A stretch of 64,000 nucleotides of DNA from Rubripirellula tenax (GCF_007860125.1 NZ_SJPW01000003.1:768764-832763); one strand, 5' to 3'. Counted from the first letter of the stretch, positions 1 to 9,631 are shown. Notes: a model not told the origin generated them from the letters alone. Translations and numbers: made by a program.

Positions 1-46
1 CGACTTCGAACCCATCACGTCGCCAGTGTTATCGGAGTAGTCTTCG

Positions 47-2620
47 TTGTTTGCTGTGGATGATTCGACCGTTGCAAATGTGCCTTGGCGATCCCGTTTG
101 CGAGCGTCAACCCAAACGCAGCCGCTGATGTACTTGGCAGCCGCAGTCATCGCCGGCGTGTTGGTGGATTCGTTTTGGAGTACGTCGCCCTCGTTTGCGT
201 CCGACAGAATACGAACGATGTTTTGGATGGTCATCATCCTTTCGTGCGTCGTTTCGATTTTCGTGTGCGCGCGTCTTGGACGATCGGTGACTTCCGCCGT
301 GGCGCTCGCGATTGCGGTATTCGGATTGGGCGGATTGAATCACGCCATTCAAATGCGAAGCTATGCCGAATCGACAATCGCCAAAATGATGGGTCCCCAG
401 TCTCGGCCTACGATTGTCGAAGGCGTCATCGAGCGACCCGCCGTGCTGCGTCGTCATCCGATGGCCGAGCGACGTAGTTTCGAAAACCAATCACCGTGGC
501 AAACACAATTTGAAGTAACGCTGGATCGAGTCCGTGTCGGATACGACTTTGAACCGATCGACGGTCGCGTGTTGGTCAGCGTCGATGGGCGGCTGGACGA
601 GTTTCTGCCCGGGGATCCGATTCGCGTATTCGGCGACATCCGAGGCATCGCGCCGCCGACAAATCCCGGTCAAACGGATATGGCGGGATACTATCACCGA
701 CGCCGGCTGCAGGGACGCATCGATGTCAATCAGATCGAGCAAGTACAACGAATCGGCGAACCCGTTTCAGGCTACGGATTCTCGCGTCTGATCGCGCAGG
801 CAGCGGCCCGCAGTCGCGATGGTTTGCTCGACAATTTGAGCGAATCGGCCGGACCGTTAGCGGTCGCATTGGTAATCGGACAGCGTGACTTTGTCGACCA
901 AGAGACGCGTGACCAGTTATTGGTAACAGGAACGGCGCACCTTTTGTCGGTCAGCGGGATGCACCTTGCTATCGTTGTCTTGATGACTCAATGGATCGCA
1001 ATGATCTTACGAATGCCGATGACGGCCAAGATCGGCCTGATCATCGTTGTATGCATTTTCTACTGCGCGATCACCGGCGCCCGACCACCGGTGATGCGTG
1101 CTGCGGTGTTGGTTTCGACGCTGATGTTTTCGATCTGGATGCGGCGACCGGGCCAAGCGATCAACACGCTTTCGTTGGCTGGACTGATCCTAGTGCTCGC
1201 CAATCCCCAGAATGTATTTAGCGTCGGTGTTCAGTTGTCTTTCTTAGCTGTTGCCACGTTGATCATGACCAGCGGTCGCGGTCGCACCGGGTCACCCGCC
1301 ATCGATCAAGCCATTCGCAACGAAGAACAGTTGTCCGAGCTGGCGAAATCGGCGCGGCCGATGGCGATCAAACAACTTGGATACGGTGTCGACATCATCC
1401 GACAATTGTTGTGGTTCAGCCTTTGTGTTTCCGTGATCAGTTTGCCACTAGTATGGCACCAGTTCAACGTGATCTCGTGGATCAGCGTGCCCACCAACGT
1501 CGTACTCGGGCCGCTCTTGGTGCTAGCGTTGGCATCAGGAATTTGTACAGCCGGCGGCGTTTTGTTGGGCGCACCTTTGTTAGCCGTTCCGGCGACTGTT
1601 TGTGAGTTTTCGCTTGCGGTGATGCGTTGGTTGATCCAGTGGGCGGCCGACGTACCGTGGGGACACGCTTGGCTGCCCGCGCCGCCGACGTGGTGGGTGA
1701 TCCTGTTCTACATCGTGATCGGATTGTCGCTTTGTTACCCCGACGGACCTCGGGTTCGCACATGGCGATACCGGTGGATGGTTGTTTGGGTAGCCATCGC
1801 GTGGTTGATGGCGACGTGGCAACCGAGGCTCGATCGAGAAACCCTGGAAGCCACATTCGTCGACGTCGGACACGGGACCAGCGTCGTGATTCGATCCGGC
1901 GACGGCGACGTATGGCTTTACGACTGCGGACGGCTGGGCAATGACGTGGGCAGCAGCCGTGGCATCGACGAAGCGATTTGGTCGCTGGGCGTGACGCGGC
2001 TCAACGGTGTCTTTTTGTCCCACGCCGACTCCGATCACTTCAACGCGTTGCCCGGCTTGCTACGCCGTTTTCGAGTCGACCAGATTTGCACGCCGCCGGG
2101 CATGATGGCCGAGCCGGAAGTCGCACTTGATCCGATTCGCGATTCAGTCCAGCGGTACCGTGTGCCGGTACACGAATTGTCGCGCGGAGACGAAGTCACG
2201 CTGGGTCGATCGACGATGCGAGTCTTGCATCCTCCGACGATACGGCTGCCCGCCAGCGACAATGCGAACTCGTTGGTCGTCCGCATCGATCGTCACGACA
2301 AGGTGCTATTGTTGCCAGGCGATCTGGAGCCGCCGGGGACCGATGTTTTGGTCAATCAGATTCGACCAGCCCCCGGGGGCGTCTTGATGGCGCCACACCA
2401 CGGCAGTCTGCAGATGGACGCCCCCAAGGTCTTACAGTGGTGCCGGCCGGCCGAGACGATCGTCAGCGGTGGCCAGCGAGCCGATCGGCCAGAAGTGACC
2501 GACATGCTGGGGGAATTCGGCAGCGGCGTCCACGTCACCGCGCACGACGGCGCGATCCGAGTCCGAATCGACGGGTCGGGGCAGGTCGAAATCCGATCGT
2601 GGTTGGTTTCGCCCTGGTGA
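47..2620 (+). CDS. comEC: ComEC/Rec2-type DNA uptake channel protein
   Basis: An 857-residue polytopic membrane protein with the three-part ComEC architecture. The N-terminal part holds membrane segments and an OB-like DUF4131 region (about residues 25-220). A competence domain follows, with the hallmark stretch GTAHLLSVSGMHLAIVV near residue 290. The C-terminal metallo-beta-lactamase-like domain (about residue 605 onward) carries the metal motif SHADSDH near residue 660. In known systems ComEC carries single-stranded DNA across the inner membrane. The length is within the family range. The TTG start has GGAG nine bases upstream. No other competence genes are visible nearby, so actual transformation is unproven. 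Confidence 0.93.
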   Translation: MFAVDDSTVANVPWRSRLRASTQTQPLMYLAAAVIAGVLVDSFWSTSPSFASDRIRTMFWMVIILSCVVSIFVCARLGRSVTSAVALAIAVFGLGGLNHAIQMRSYAESTIAKMMGPQSRPTIVEGVIERPAVLRRHPMAERRSFENQSPWQTQFEVTLDRVRVGYDFEPIDGRVLVSVDGRLDEFLPGDPIRVFGDIRGIAPPTNPGQTDMAGYYHRRRLQGRIDVNQIEQVQRIGEPVSGYGFSRLIAQAAARSRDGLLDNLSESAGPLAVALVIGQRDFVDQETRDQLLVTGTAHLLSVSGMHLAIVVLMTQWIAMILRMPMTAKIGLIIVVCIFYCAITGARPPVMRAAVLVSTLMFSIWMRRPGQAINTLSLAGLILVLANPQNVFSVGVQLSFLAVATLIMTSGRGRTGSPAIDQAIRNEEQLSELAKSARPMAIKQLGYGVDIIRQLLWFSLCVSVISLPLVWHQFNVISWISVPTNVVLGPLLVLALASGICTAGGVLLGAPLLAVPATVCEFSLAVMRWLIQWAADVPWGHAWLPAPPTWWVILFYIVIGLSLCYPDGPRVRTWRYRWMVVWVAIAWLMATWQPRLDRETLEATFVDVGHGTSVVIRSGDGDVWLYDCGRLGNDVGSSRGIDEAIWSLGVTRLNGVFLSHADSDHFNALPGLLRRFRVDQICTPPGMMAEPEVALDPIRDSVQRYRVPVHELSRGDEVTLGRSTMRVLHPPTIRLPASDNANSLVVRIDRHDKVLLLPGDLEPPGTDVLVNQIRPAPGGVLMAPHHGSLQMDAPKVLQWCRPAETIVSGGQRADRPEVTDMLGEFGSGVHVTAHDGAIRVRIDGSGQVEIRSWLVSPW

Positions 2621-2639
2621 GCGTCAGATGGTGAGCCGG

Positions 2640-2678
2640 GGGCGTCGCAGTGGTGCTGGCCGAAGTGTAACGACGCCC
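2640..2678 (+). terminator. hairpin after comEC, possible terminator
   Basis: GGGCGTCG and CGACGCCC form a perfect 8-bp stem with a 23-base loop just past the comEC stop. A T-run lies only about 20 bases further on, so this is a weak terminator candidate rather than a canonical one. The rest of the comEC to hemX-like gap shows nothing recognisable. Confidence 0.3.
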
Positions 2679-2764
2679 AAAGGTTAAGGCGCAGACATTT
2701 TTTCCTCAGCAGGTACGATTGAGGTCTCCCCGCTCGCCATTCTTCGAGAACACCAGCGAAGCTT

Positions 2765-3673
2765 ATGTTGGCCATCCTTCGCGAGATTTCCGTCACCTGC
2801 TTCTTCACCAGTTACCTGGTCGTCTTGGTGCTGGAATTGCTGCGCTTGGCGGGACGAATTCCCGGTCGCGGTTTAGCGGTGTTGGTGATGATGGTCGTCG
2901 GGCTGTTCACCCACGTCTGCTATATCTGGCTTCGCGCCAGCGCGATCGACGGGGCCGACGCGGGGATGTTGGCGACTTGGTCGGATTGGTCGCTGTTGAT
3001 GGCGCTTGCGCTGGCGATCTTCTTCTTCGTGTTTTACCTGCTTCGGCCGGACACGATCATCAGCTTCTTTTTTCTGCCCGTCGTGATGGGGCTGATCGCG
3101 TTGTCGTTCGCCGTTGGACACTTGCCACCATTCACTCGGACCGAGGCTGTCGAGGTTTGGCGAAACGCTCACGCGGTTGCCATGGCGGTGGGATCGTCGG
3201 CGGTGCTGGTCGGTTTCCTGGCCGGCGTGATGTACTTGGTTCAGTCTTGGCGACTGAAACGGCATCGCGCCGGATCGTCATTACGATTGCCGACCTTGGA
3301 AACGTTGGGACGATTGAACCGCCGCTGCCTTGTGATCAGCACGATTGCCGTCGCGATCGGATTGTTGGCGGGCGTGGTAATGAACCTGAATCGTTGGGGG
3401 CACGTCGATTGGACCGACCGTGGCGTGTTGCTAAGTGTGTTGTTGTTGGTGTGGTTGCTGGCCGCCGCGTCGGTCGAGTTTTTTTATGCACCGGCAAGCC
3501 GAGGTCGCAAAGCCGTTTATTTGACGCTCGCCAGTCTTGGGTTTTTGGTGCTAGCGATGGGCGGCGTGCTGAGTACTCCGCACGGTCAATCGGGCGAAAC
3601 GCCGGCGGTTGATTCCGCGGTCATCGAGTCCCCCGATTCGAACATCCGGAGCGACGGGGAGCGATCACTTTGA
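2765..3673 (+). CDS. HemX/CcsA-like membrane protein (cytochrome c assembly family)
   Basis: A 302-residue integral membrane protein with about eight hydrophobic segments. The segment around EVWRNAHAVAMAVG resembles the conserved WxxxH region of CcsA/HemX proteins of the cytochrome c assembly family. Its stop codon overlaps the TTG start of hemA, the arrangement typical of hemX-hemA pairs, where HemX is thought to modulate glutamyl-tRNA reductase level or heme handling. CcsA itself, a heme exporter in System II cytochrome c maturation, is the alternative. The hemA neighbour and the lack of a ResB partner favour HemX. The C-terminal 30 residues are hydrophilic. Confidence 0.82.
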   Translation: MLAILREISVTCFFTSYLVVLVLELLRLAGRIPGRGLAVLVMMVVGLFTHVCYIWLRASAIDGADAGMLATWSDWSLLMALALAIFFFVFYLLRPDTIISFFFLPVVMGLIALSFAVGHLPPFTRTEAVEVWRNAHAVAMAVGSSAVLVGFLAGVMYLVQSWRLKRHRAGSSLRLPTLETLGRLNRRCLVISTIAVAIGLLAGVVMNLNRWGHVDWTDRGVLLSVLLLVWLLAAASVEFFYAPASRGRKAVYLTLASLGFLVLAMGGVLSTPHGQSGETPAVDSAVIESPDSNIRSDGERSL

Positions 3674-4950
3674 ATCTTCAAATGATCGGCTGCAGCCACC
3701 ACGACGCAGCGGTTGAGTTTCGCGAAAAGGTAGCCTTCCCCAGCGACCAAGTCGGCTTAGCGCTGGCCGCATTCCGCGAACGATTTCCGTCCAGCGAATT
3801 GGTGCTGATCAGCACCTGCAATCGGATCGAGCTGTACACGACCGCCGGAAACGACAACGAACTCGATCGCGATGCGGTTGCCGAGTTTCTGGCGGAGCAA
3901 CGTTGTTTGAAGATGGACGAGATTGTCGACCAGATGATCTATCGGGTCGGCGTCGAAGCCGTCGAACACCTGTTCACGGTCGCAGCCAGTTTAGACAGCA
4001 TGGTCGTTGGCGAGGCCCAGATATTGGCCCAAGTCAAACAGGCCTACGACATGGCTTGTGAATCGGGTTCGGCCGGGCCACTGACGCACAGTGTCTTTCA
4101 AGCCGCCAACCGTGCTGCGAAACGAGTCCAGGAAGAAACGGCGATTCACCGCAGGCGTGTCAGCGTCCCCAGTGTCGCGGTGGGGGAAGTGATTCCCGAA
4201 GTGTTCGATTCGCTAAAGAAAAAGCGCGTCGTGATTTGTGGCGCGGGCGAAATGGGCGAAGAAACCCTTCGCTACTTGATTCAAGCAGGCGCCACCGACG
4301 TGCGACTGTTGAACCGATCGTATGATCGCGCGGTGGCGTTGGCCAAATCGTTCGACGTCACACCGGTTCCGTGGGACCAACTTTACGACGAAGTCGTGGC
4401 GGCCGACGTGCTGATCGGCGCGACTTCGGCGAACGAAACGATCATGAACCAAAAGCTCTTTTTGCCGCTGCATGCGAAGCGACAGGGCCGCGTGTTGTTG
4501 ATCTTAGACCTGGCCGTTCCGCGAGACTTTGAAGCTTCGATCGGTGAGTTATCGAGCGTCTATCTGTATGGGATCGACGATTTGAAAGCCGCCTGCGAAC
4601 GCAATCGCCGCGAGCGACAAAAAGAATGGCCCAAAGCGAAGCAGATCATCGCTGAAGAAACCGAACGGTTCATCCAAGCCATCCATCATCGGGCGACGGG
4701 TCCCGTGATCCAGCGACTTCGTAACCAAGCTGGTGAATTGAAGAACGACGAACTGGATCGCTTGAAGAACAAGTTGGGGCTTGGTGATGGAGACGCCGCC
4801 GCGATCAAAGAAATCGAAAAATCATTCGATCGTTTGATCAATAAACTGCTGCACCCGCCGCTGGCGTCCATCCGAGACGACGCGGCGGAAGGGCATCGCC
4901 GTGGGCTGGTGGAAGCCCTACGGCACTTGTTCAACCTTGGCGACGACTAG
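3670..4950 (+). CDS. hemA: glutamyl-tRNA reductase
   Basis: First committed step of C5 tetrapyrrole synthesis: NADPH-dependent reduction of glutamyl-tRNA to glutamate-1-semialdehyde. The 426 residues show the catalytic cysteine in STCNRIELY (Cys50), the EAQILAQVKQAY stretch near residue 115, an NADPH-binding VVICGAGEMGEETL near residue 187 and the helical dimerisation domain at the C terminus. The TTG start overlaps the stop of the upstream HemX-like gene by 4 bases, implying translational coupling; a GGGGAG sits just upstream. Length is normal for the family. The next gene is convergent across a 96-bp gap with no clear terminator. Confidence 0.97.
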   Translation: MNLQMIGCSHHDAAVEFREKVAFPSDQVGLALAAFRERFPSSELVLISTCNRIELYTTAGNDNELDRDAVAEFLAEQRCLKMDEIVDQMIYRVGVEAVEHLFTVAASLDSMVVGEAQILAQVKQAYDMACESGSAGPLTHSVFQAANRAAKRVQEETAIHRRRVSVPSVAVGEVIPEVFDSLKKKRVVICGAGEMGEETLRYLIQAGATDVRLLNRSYDRAVALAKSFDVTPVPWDQLYDEVVAADVLIGATSANETIMNQKLFLPLHAKRQGRVLLILDLAVPRDFEASIGELSSVYLYGIDDLKAACERNRRERQKEWPKAKQIIAEETERFIQAIHHRATGPVIQRLRNQAGELKNDELDRLKNKLGLGDGDAAAIKEIEKSFDRLINKLLHPPLASIRDDAAEGHRRGLVEALRHLFNLGDD

Positions 4951-5046
4951 GCGATTATCTCGAATCCCAAACCATCGGAGAACCGTAAGGCCTGGGGTCA
5001 TACGAACAGTTCCTAAGCAACCGACCGCAAAGCGACTACGCGAGAC

Positions 5047-6261
5047 TCAGTCCCACTGGTCATCTTCTTCGTCGCCATCCTCGACATCGTCTTCTTCGTC
5101 GTCGTCCTCGCTCCAATCTTCGTCGTCGTCCTCTTCTTCGTCGTCATCCTCAGCGTCGTCGTCTTCATCCTCGTCGTCATCTTCGTCGTCATCGTCGTCG
5201 ACTTCTTCCCAGTCGTCGTCGAGCTCGTCATCGTCCTCGTCCTCGTCCTCGTCCTCATCATCATCGTCGTCGTCGTCATCATCGTCCCAGTCGTCGTCGT
5301 CGTCGTCGTCGAAGTCATCATCGTCATCGTCGATTTCAATTTCGTCCTCGTCGTCCTCGATCACGGCTTGGGGCACACCGGCGGGATCGACGGGTGCGAA
5401 CGGACCGAGTGTCTCGGCGTCATCCGACGAAACGACCGCGGCGGCGAAAACGGACGAGTTCAGTTCTGGTTGACCGAAAACGGTCGTTTCTAGAACTGGC
5501 GCGGCAAGGGTACTCACGACAGACTCCTTCGTGGGTGTCGACAAATCATCAAGGGGTAAATCTGGTTGGGCATCATCTTGTAACGTCTGCCAATCGATGG
5601 GTGGCAGGGCATTGATACTGGATAGCCCGAAAATCTGTAAAAAACGTTTGGTGGTACCATAAAGATACGGCCGCCCGAGCTCTTCGCTACGACCGGCGAC
5701 ACGTATCAAATCTCGTTCCATCAACTGCCGCAATATTTCGCCGCACGCAACGCCACGAATTGCTTCCGCGCTGGCCCGTGAAACCGGTTGTCGGTAAGCG
5801 ACGACCGCAAGCGTTTCCATCATCGGCGTGGACAACCTAACCGCTTCAGGTAAATGTCCAAGCCTAGCTAACCAAGGTGCCAACACCGGATGCGTCAACA
5901 TTCGGAATCCGCCAGCAACCTGTTCGATTCTCATGGCTCTGCCGTGAGTGTCATAAACACGATTGAGCTGGCGGACAAGTGTACGAGCCTCGGTAGCGTC
6001 CGCCAAGTGAGCCAATTGGGCAAGTTTTCGAGGACTTAGCGACCCCTTCGTGATCAACAGGACAGCTTCGGCTCGCATCTGCCGTACACGTGGTTCTTCG
6101 TCATCGACGGAATCTTCCTCTGAATCCACTCCCTCGTCGTTAACGACGATGGCGGATGCAAACGTCACCCCGTACGGACGCGGCAACCGAACCGCAGAGA
6201 TCGGAAATCGACCCCAGCCGTAGGAGTCGCGGCGAACGATGGGGGACGCGTGTCGCTGCAT
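5047..6261 (-). CDS. scpB: segregation and condensation protein B with acidic tail
   Basis: ScpB is a winged-helix (kleisin-associated) subunit of the SMC-ScpAB condensin. The core from about residue 60 (MRAEAVLLITKGSLSPRKLA) to about 235 contains the diagnostic LSTPMMETLAVVAYRQPVSR and GRPYLYGTTKRFLQIFGL. About 60 extra residues precede the core, so an internal start at Met62 is possible. The end is unusual: residues from about 302 to 404 are almost only Asp and Glu with a few Trp, roughly doubling normal ScpB length. No scpA lies beside it, although scpA and scpB are usually neighbours. The gene is convergent with hemA. Confidence 0.9.
   Translation of the reverse strand: MQRHASPIVRRDSYGWGRFPISAVRLPRPYGVTFASAIVVNDEGVDSEEDSVDDEEPRVRQMRAEAVLLITKGSLSPRKLAQLAHLADATEARTLVRQLNRVYDTHGRAMRIEQVAGGFRMLTHPVLAPWLARLGHLPEAVRLSTPMMETLAVVAYRQPVSRASAEAIRGVACGEILRQLMERDLIRVAGRSEELGRPYLYGTTKRFLQIFGLSSINALPPIDWQTLQDDAQPDLPLDDLSTPTKESVVSTLAAPVLETTVFGQPELNSSVFAAAVVSSDDAETLGPFAPVDPAGVPQAVIEDDEDEIEIDDDDDDFDDDDDDDWDDDDDDDDDDEDEDEDEDDDELDDDWEEVDDDDDEDDDEDEDDDAEDDDEEEDDDEDWSEDDDEEDDVEDGDEEDDQWD
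5050..5358. repeat. trinucleotide low-complexity tract encoding poly-Asp/Glu
   Basis: About 300 bases made almost only of TCG, TCA, TCC and TTC triplets on the plus strand. They encode the Asp/Glu tail of ScpB on the minus strand. Such tracts expand and contract by replication slippage, so tail length probably varies between strains. Codons alternate (GAC, GAT, GAG, GAA), so the tract is not a simple pure microsatellite. Confidence 0.85.
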
Positions 6262-6357
6262 GGTTTAAGTGATGAAATTTTCCGTCGACACATCGACAAT
6301 TTGGTAAACAGTATCGTTTGTATTCGTTTCGGCGCAACATCTCGTACTTGGTCCGCC

Positions 6358-7125
6358 ATGTCCACCTCGGTTTCTAACCCCGCTGACCCTCATTCAGTCG
6401 GTAACAAGTCCCAGGGCAACCCTTCGCAGATTACTGGCACGCAGGGTCAACGTCCGGCCAATCGTGGCAAGGCGGCCGATAATCGTAAAGCTCGGCTATG
6501 GGTGACCTTGGCGGCCACCGTCTTGTTCGTCATCGTCGGTTTTTTGGTGATCCGCACTCAAGGCTATGTCAGCGGAAGTGAGTTTTCGCCGTCTCATTTT
6601 CAAAAACGCGACTTCAGTTTCTACGAAATACCGCTGATTCACCTGCAAATCACACCCATCAAGCGCTCAGGAACGACTCCCGAAACAGCGGTCTACCTGC
6701 GACAAACGGGCCTGATCCCGGCCGCAACCGGAAATCCCGATGTTTGGCATTTGGTCACGATCCAGCGCGGATTGACGGGCCGTACGCCTGCCGATGCTCA
6801 GTTATTGACCGACCAACTGGAACTCAACACCGGCTCGAACCCGTATTGGAAACAGTGGTGCACCGATCATCCCAAACTCGCACGGGAACTGTGGCCGACG
6901 ATCCAAAAACTTGCCGATCGCGAGCTTTACATCCTGATGCCGCGGATGCTTGAGATCGCCCAGAACCAGCCATCCATCGAGGCGTTGCAAACCGAAATCG
7001 ACAAATACCTCAAACGCGAGTACGCCGGCCTGATCGCTGACCTCAAAGAGACCGGCCGCAACGATTTGGCCGAAGCACTGCGTCAAGAAGCCTCGCGAGA
7101 CTACCCCGGCGATCCAGCCTTTTGA
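6358..7125 (+). CDS. single-pass membrane protein of unknown function
   Basis: A 255-residue protein with an N-terminal hydrophilic, Gly/Asn/Gln-rich segment of about 45 residues, one membrane segment (LWVTLAATVLFVIVGFLVI) and a 190-residue domain predicted to lie outside the membrane. I do not recognise the family. The outer part has a helical, charged C terminus. The ATG chosen (MSTSVSNPAD) is preferred over one 36 codons upstream, which would overlap scpB and add an unlikely leader. Its stop lies 21 bases before the cysteine desulfurase start, so the two are probably co-transcribed. Confidence 0.75.
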   Translation: MSTSVSNPADPHSVGNKSQGNPSQITGTQGQRPANRGKAADNRKARLWVTLAATVLFVIVGFLVIRTQGYVSGSEFSPSHFQKRDFSFYEIPLIHLQITPIKRSGTTPETAVYLRQTGLIPAATGNPDVWHLVTIQRGLTGRTPADAQLLTDQLELNTGSNPYWKQWCTDHPKLARELWPTIQKLADRELYILMPRMLEIAQNQPSIEALQTEIDKYLKREYAGLIADLKETGRNDLAEALRQEASRDYPGDPAF

Positions 7126-7146
7126 ACCTTCGAAGTAACTGCTGAC

Positions 7147-8355
7147 GTGATCTACCTCGACAACAATGCCACAACCGCGATCGATCCGCGGGTCGCCGAA
7201 GTTCTGGTGCGCGAACTTGCGTCCGGCCCGAGCAATCCGTCGTCGCTGCATGGTGTCGGACGCCGGGCGCGGGCAAAAGTCGACGACGCGGTCGAGCGAA
7301 TCGGAGCCACCCTGGGAACGCGGTTGGACCGACCTGGTGGTCCCAGGTTGATTCTGACCAGCGGCGGTACCGAGGCTAACAACCTGGCAATCACCGGGAT
7401 GGGCGACGATTTACCGGCTCCCATCGTGATCAGCCGCATCGAACACCCCAGCATCATTGCCGTCGCTCAATCGATCCAATCGAGCGGTCGCACGATCCGA
7501 TGGCTGGACGTGGATTCCGATGGCGTCGTGCGGATCGACCAACTGGACAACTTGATTCGTGGCGAAGGGATTCACGGCCGAAGCGATCACCCCGGCGGCC
7601 CCGCGTCGATGGTTTCGATCATGTCGGCCAATAACGAAACCGGCGTCATCCAACCAATCGCCGAAGCCGGGGCGATTTGCCACGCCGCAGGTGTACCGAT
7701 GCACGTCGATGCGACCCAATCGATCGGAAAGGTCGATTTCGACGTCGAAGCATCGGGCGCATCGGCGGTCACGTTCACGGCGCACAAATTTCACGGGCCG
7801 GTCGGTATCGGCGGTTTGTGGTTGGCCGGCGGAGTTACGCTTCGCCCGATGCTTCACGGCGGCCAACAGCAGCTCGAATCGCGTCCCGGAACTGAACCTG
7901 TCGCCATGATCGTTGCGATGGCAAAAGCAATCGAGCTTGCCACGAACGAACGCGACGCCGCAGCCACACACATGATGTCGCTGAGAGATCAATTGGAGGG
8001 CGCGCTCGTCGCCGCGTTTCCGGAAATCGTTGTTCAGGGTTGTAGTTTTCAGGGCAGTGGACAACCGGGCAACCGTGCCGCGACGCGACTACCGTCGACG
8101 TCCTGTGTGTCGATGGTCGGCACGGATCGGCAGTCGATGTTGATGGCGCTTGATATGGCGGGCGTCGCGTGCAGCAGCGGGTCCGCGTGCAGCAGCGGCA
8201 GCAGCCCGCCCAGCCACGTCCTGATCGCGATGGGACGACCGGAATCCGAAATCCGGTCGGCGCTCCGGTTCGGGGTGTCGAAGTTTTCCACCGAACAAGA
8301 AATTTCAAAGTCGATCGAACGTATCTCCATTTCATACAAGCACTTAAGTAAATAG
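7147..8355 (+). CDS. cysteine desulfurase (NifS/IscS family)
   Basis: PLP enzyme that takes sulfur from cysteine as a persulfide for Fe-S clusters, tRNA thiolation or other sulfur uses. The 402 residues open with the family start YLDNNATTAIDPRV. They carry GGTEANNLAI, the PLP lysine in TAHKFHGPVG (Lys214) and the persulfide loop ACSSGSACSSGSSPPSHVL, where Cys348 is the likely catalytic residue. The start is GTG. No iscU, sufE or other Fe-S assembly gene is adjacent, so the sulfur acceptor cannot be told. It sits just upstream of dnaA. Confidence 0.93.
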   Translation: MIYLDNNATTAIDPRVAEVLVRELASGPSNPSSLHGVGRRARAKVDDAVERIGATLGTRLDRPGGPRLILTSGGTEANNLAITGMGDDLPAPIVISRIEHPSIIAVAQSIQSSGRTIRWLDVDSDGVVRIDQLDNLIRGEGIHGRSDHPGGPASMVSIMSANNETGVIQPIAEAGAICHAAGVPMHVDATQSIGKVDFDVEASGASAVTFTAHKFHGPVGIGGLWLAGGVTLRPMLHGGQQQLESRPGTEPVAMIVAMAKAIELATNERDAAATHMMSLRDQLEGALVAAFPEIVVQGCSFQGSGQPGNRAATRLPSTSCVSMVGTDRQSMLMALDMAGVACSSGSACSSGSSPPSHVLIAMGRPESEIRSALRFGVSKFSTEQEISKSIERISISYKHLSK

Positions 8356-8360
8356 TTGAC

Positions 8361-8369
8361 TGTGGATAA
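8361..8369 (-). promoter_or_regulatory. perfect DnaA box upstream of dnaA
   Basis: TGTGGATAA, the reverse complement of the consensus TTATCCACA. It lies about 155 bases upstream of dnaA and overlaps a TTGACT that could be a promoter -35 hexamer. DnaA autoregulation through such a box is well known in other bacteria; here it is inferred from position. A TACAAT at 8407-8412 could be a -10 element, but no well-spaced -35 goes with it. Confidence 0.6.
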
Positions 8370-8524
8370 CCTTTAGTTTTCCACTCGCTTTTCGACCAGA
8401 ACTCCGTACAATGTCGCTGTTGCCGTGGTAAACGACCCAGTCTGCCAGGGCACGGCAAGACTGTTTCTTCCACTTTCTCTTTGCGACGGGCTCGCTTTTC
8501 GCGACCCCAATAACCGGCTTCCTT

Positions 8525-9631
8525 GTGAACGTGTTGGTCGACGAAACGATCGATGTGAATTCCTTTCCGCTCGAACGGCCAGCTGTCCGTGCGCGACGGC
8601 GTGATGCGCGAATCACTTCGGGGTCGTTGCCGTACTTCATTGCCGGCGAAGAAAACCGTTTGGTGGCGTTCGTTTCTGGCGGCGAAGCTTCTGTGTTCGA
8701 GTTTGGCAACCCGATTCTGCTGATCGGGCCCAGCGGCGCGGGAAAAACGGTGATCGCGATGCATTTGGCTGCCCGCCAAGCCATCGATGAATCCGTCGAC
8801 GGAAAACCGGCTCAAGTGGTTCATTTTCCGGCGATTGACTTTGCCCGTCAGTACGCCGAAGCGGTGGCAGCCGATGATTTGCCGCCTCTGCGAGCCGAGA
8901 TCAACGAGGCACCGATTCTGGTGATCGATGACCTGCACCTGATCGCCGACAAGCCGGCCGCCCAAGACGAATTGGCGATGCGGATCGAGTCGCGGACGTT
9001 GGCGGGAATGGCGACGATCCTGACATGTCGTCGTTTGCCATCCGAAATTCGTGGATTGCGACCGCTACTGGCCAGCCGTGTGTTGCCTGGTTTGACGATT
9101 CCGATCTCGCTGCCAACAGGACCATCGCGATTGCAATTGCTCCGCGAATTGGCGCTGCACTTCGGTCTGGAAATCGAATCCGACTTGCTGGAAGTATTGC
9201 ACGATGGGCTGGAAGACAACCTGCCCGCTCGTGCTCTGGAAGCGGCCCTGAAACAGGTTTCGCTGTGGTGCCGGATGCACGAGAGCCCGCCGACGATGGA
9301 AGCCGTCCAATCGGCGATCAACCGAATCGGTACGACCGAGGAAGTCTCGCTTTCATCGATCACCAACTCCGTCGCCCGGTATTTTCGGATGAAGGCGGCG
9401 GATCTTCGCAGCAGTTCGCGGAAACAGAATCTGGTTCGGGCGCGTTCGCTGGCGATGCTGCTGGCTCGTCAAATGACGGGCAAGAGCATGCATCAAATCG
9501 GTGACCATTTCGGCGGCCGTGACCACACGACGGTCCTGCACGCGATTCGCAAGACTCAATCGTTGCTAGAAAACGACTCAGACCTCCGCCGCGCCGCGGA
9601 CGAGGTGACCGAGAAACTCTCGCCGGTCTAA
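8525..9631 (+). CDS. dnaA: chromosomal replication initiator DnaA, short form
   Basis: AAA+ initiator that opens oriC. The 368 residues show Walker A GPSGAGKT (68-75), Walker B ILVIDDLHLI near residue 135, and the domain IV DNA-binding signature GDHFGGRDHTTVLHAIRK (326-343). The N-terminal domain I, used elsewhere to bind the helicase and other partners, is absent: only about 60 residues precede the ATPase, against well over 100 in typical DnaA proteins of about 450 residues. The Walker A loop also departs from the usual GGVGLGKT. The start is GTG. The neighbours dnaN and a DciA-like gene support a true initiator rather than an Hda-like regulator, as does domain IV, which Hda lacks. Confidence 0.9.
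   Translation: MNVLVDETIDVNSFPLERPAVRARRRDARITSGSLPYFIAGEENRLVAFVSGGEASVFEFGNPILLIGPSGAGKTVIAMHLAARQAIDESVDGKPAQVVHFPAIDFARQYAEAVAADDLPPLRAEINEAPILVIDDLHLIADKPAAQDELAMRIESRTLAGMATILTCRRLPSEIRGLRPLLASRVLPGLTIPISLPTGPSRLQLLRELALHFGLEIESDLLEVLHDGLEDNLPARALEAALKQVSLWCRMHESPPTMEAVQSAINRIGTTEEVSLSSITNSVARYFRMKAADLRSSSRKQNLVRARSLAMLLARQMTGKSMHQIGDHFGGRDHTTVLHAIRKTQSLLENDSDLRRAADEVTEKLSPV

Noticed and set aside
4901-5473. Serine-rich open frame of 190 codons on the plus strand
   Set aside because: It is the antisense reading of the scpB acidic tail: TCN triplets give poly-Ser. It overlaps the end of hemA and has no family features.
7835-8965. Open frame of 376 codons on the minus strand across the dnaA start
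   Set aside because: Spans the antisense of the cysteine desulfurase, the dnaA promoter and dnaA; Arg/Cys/Ser-rich with no domain.
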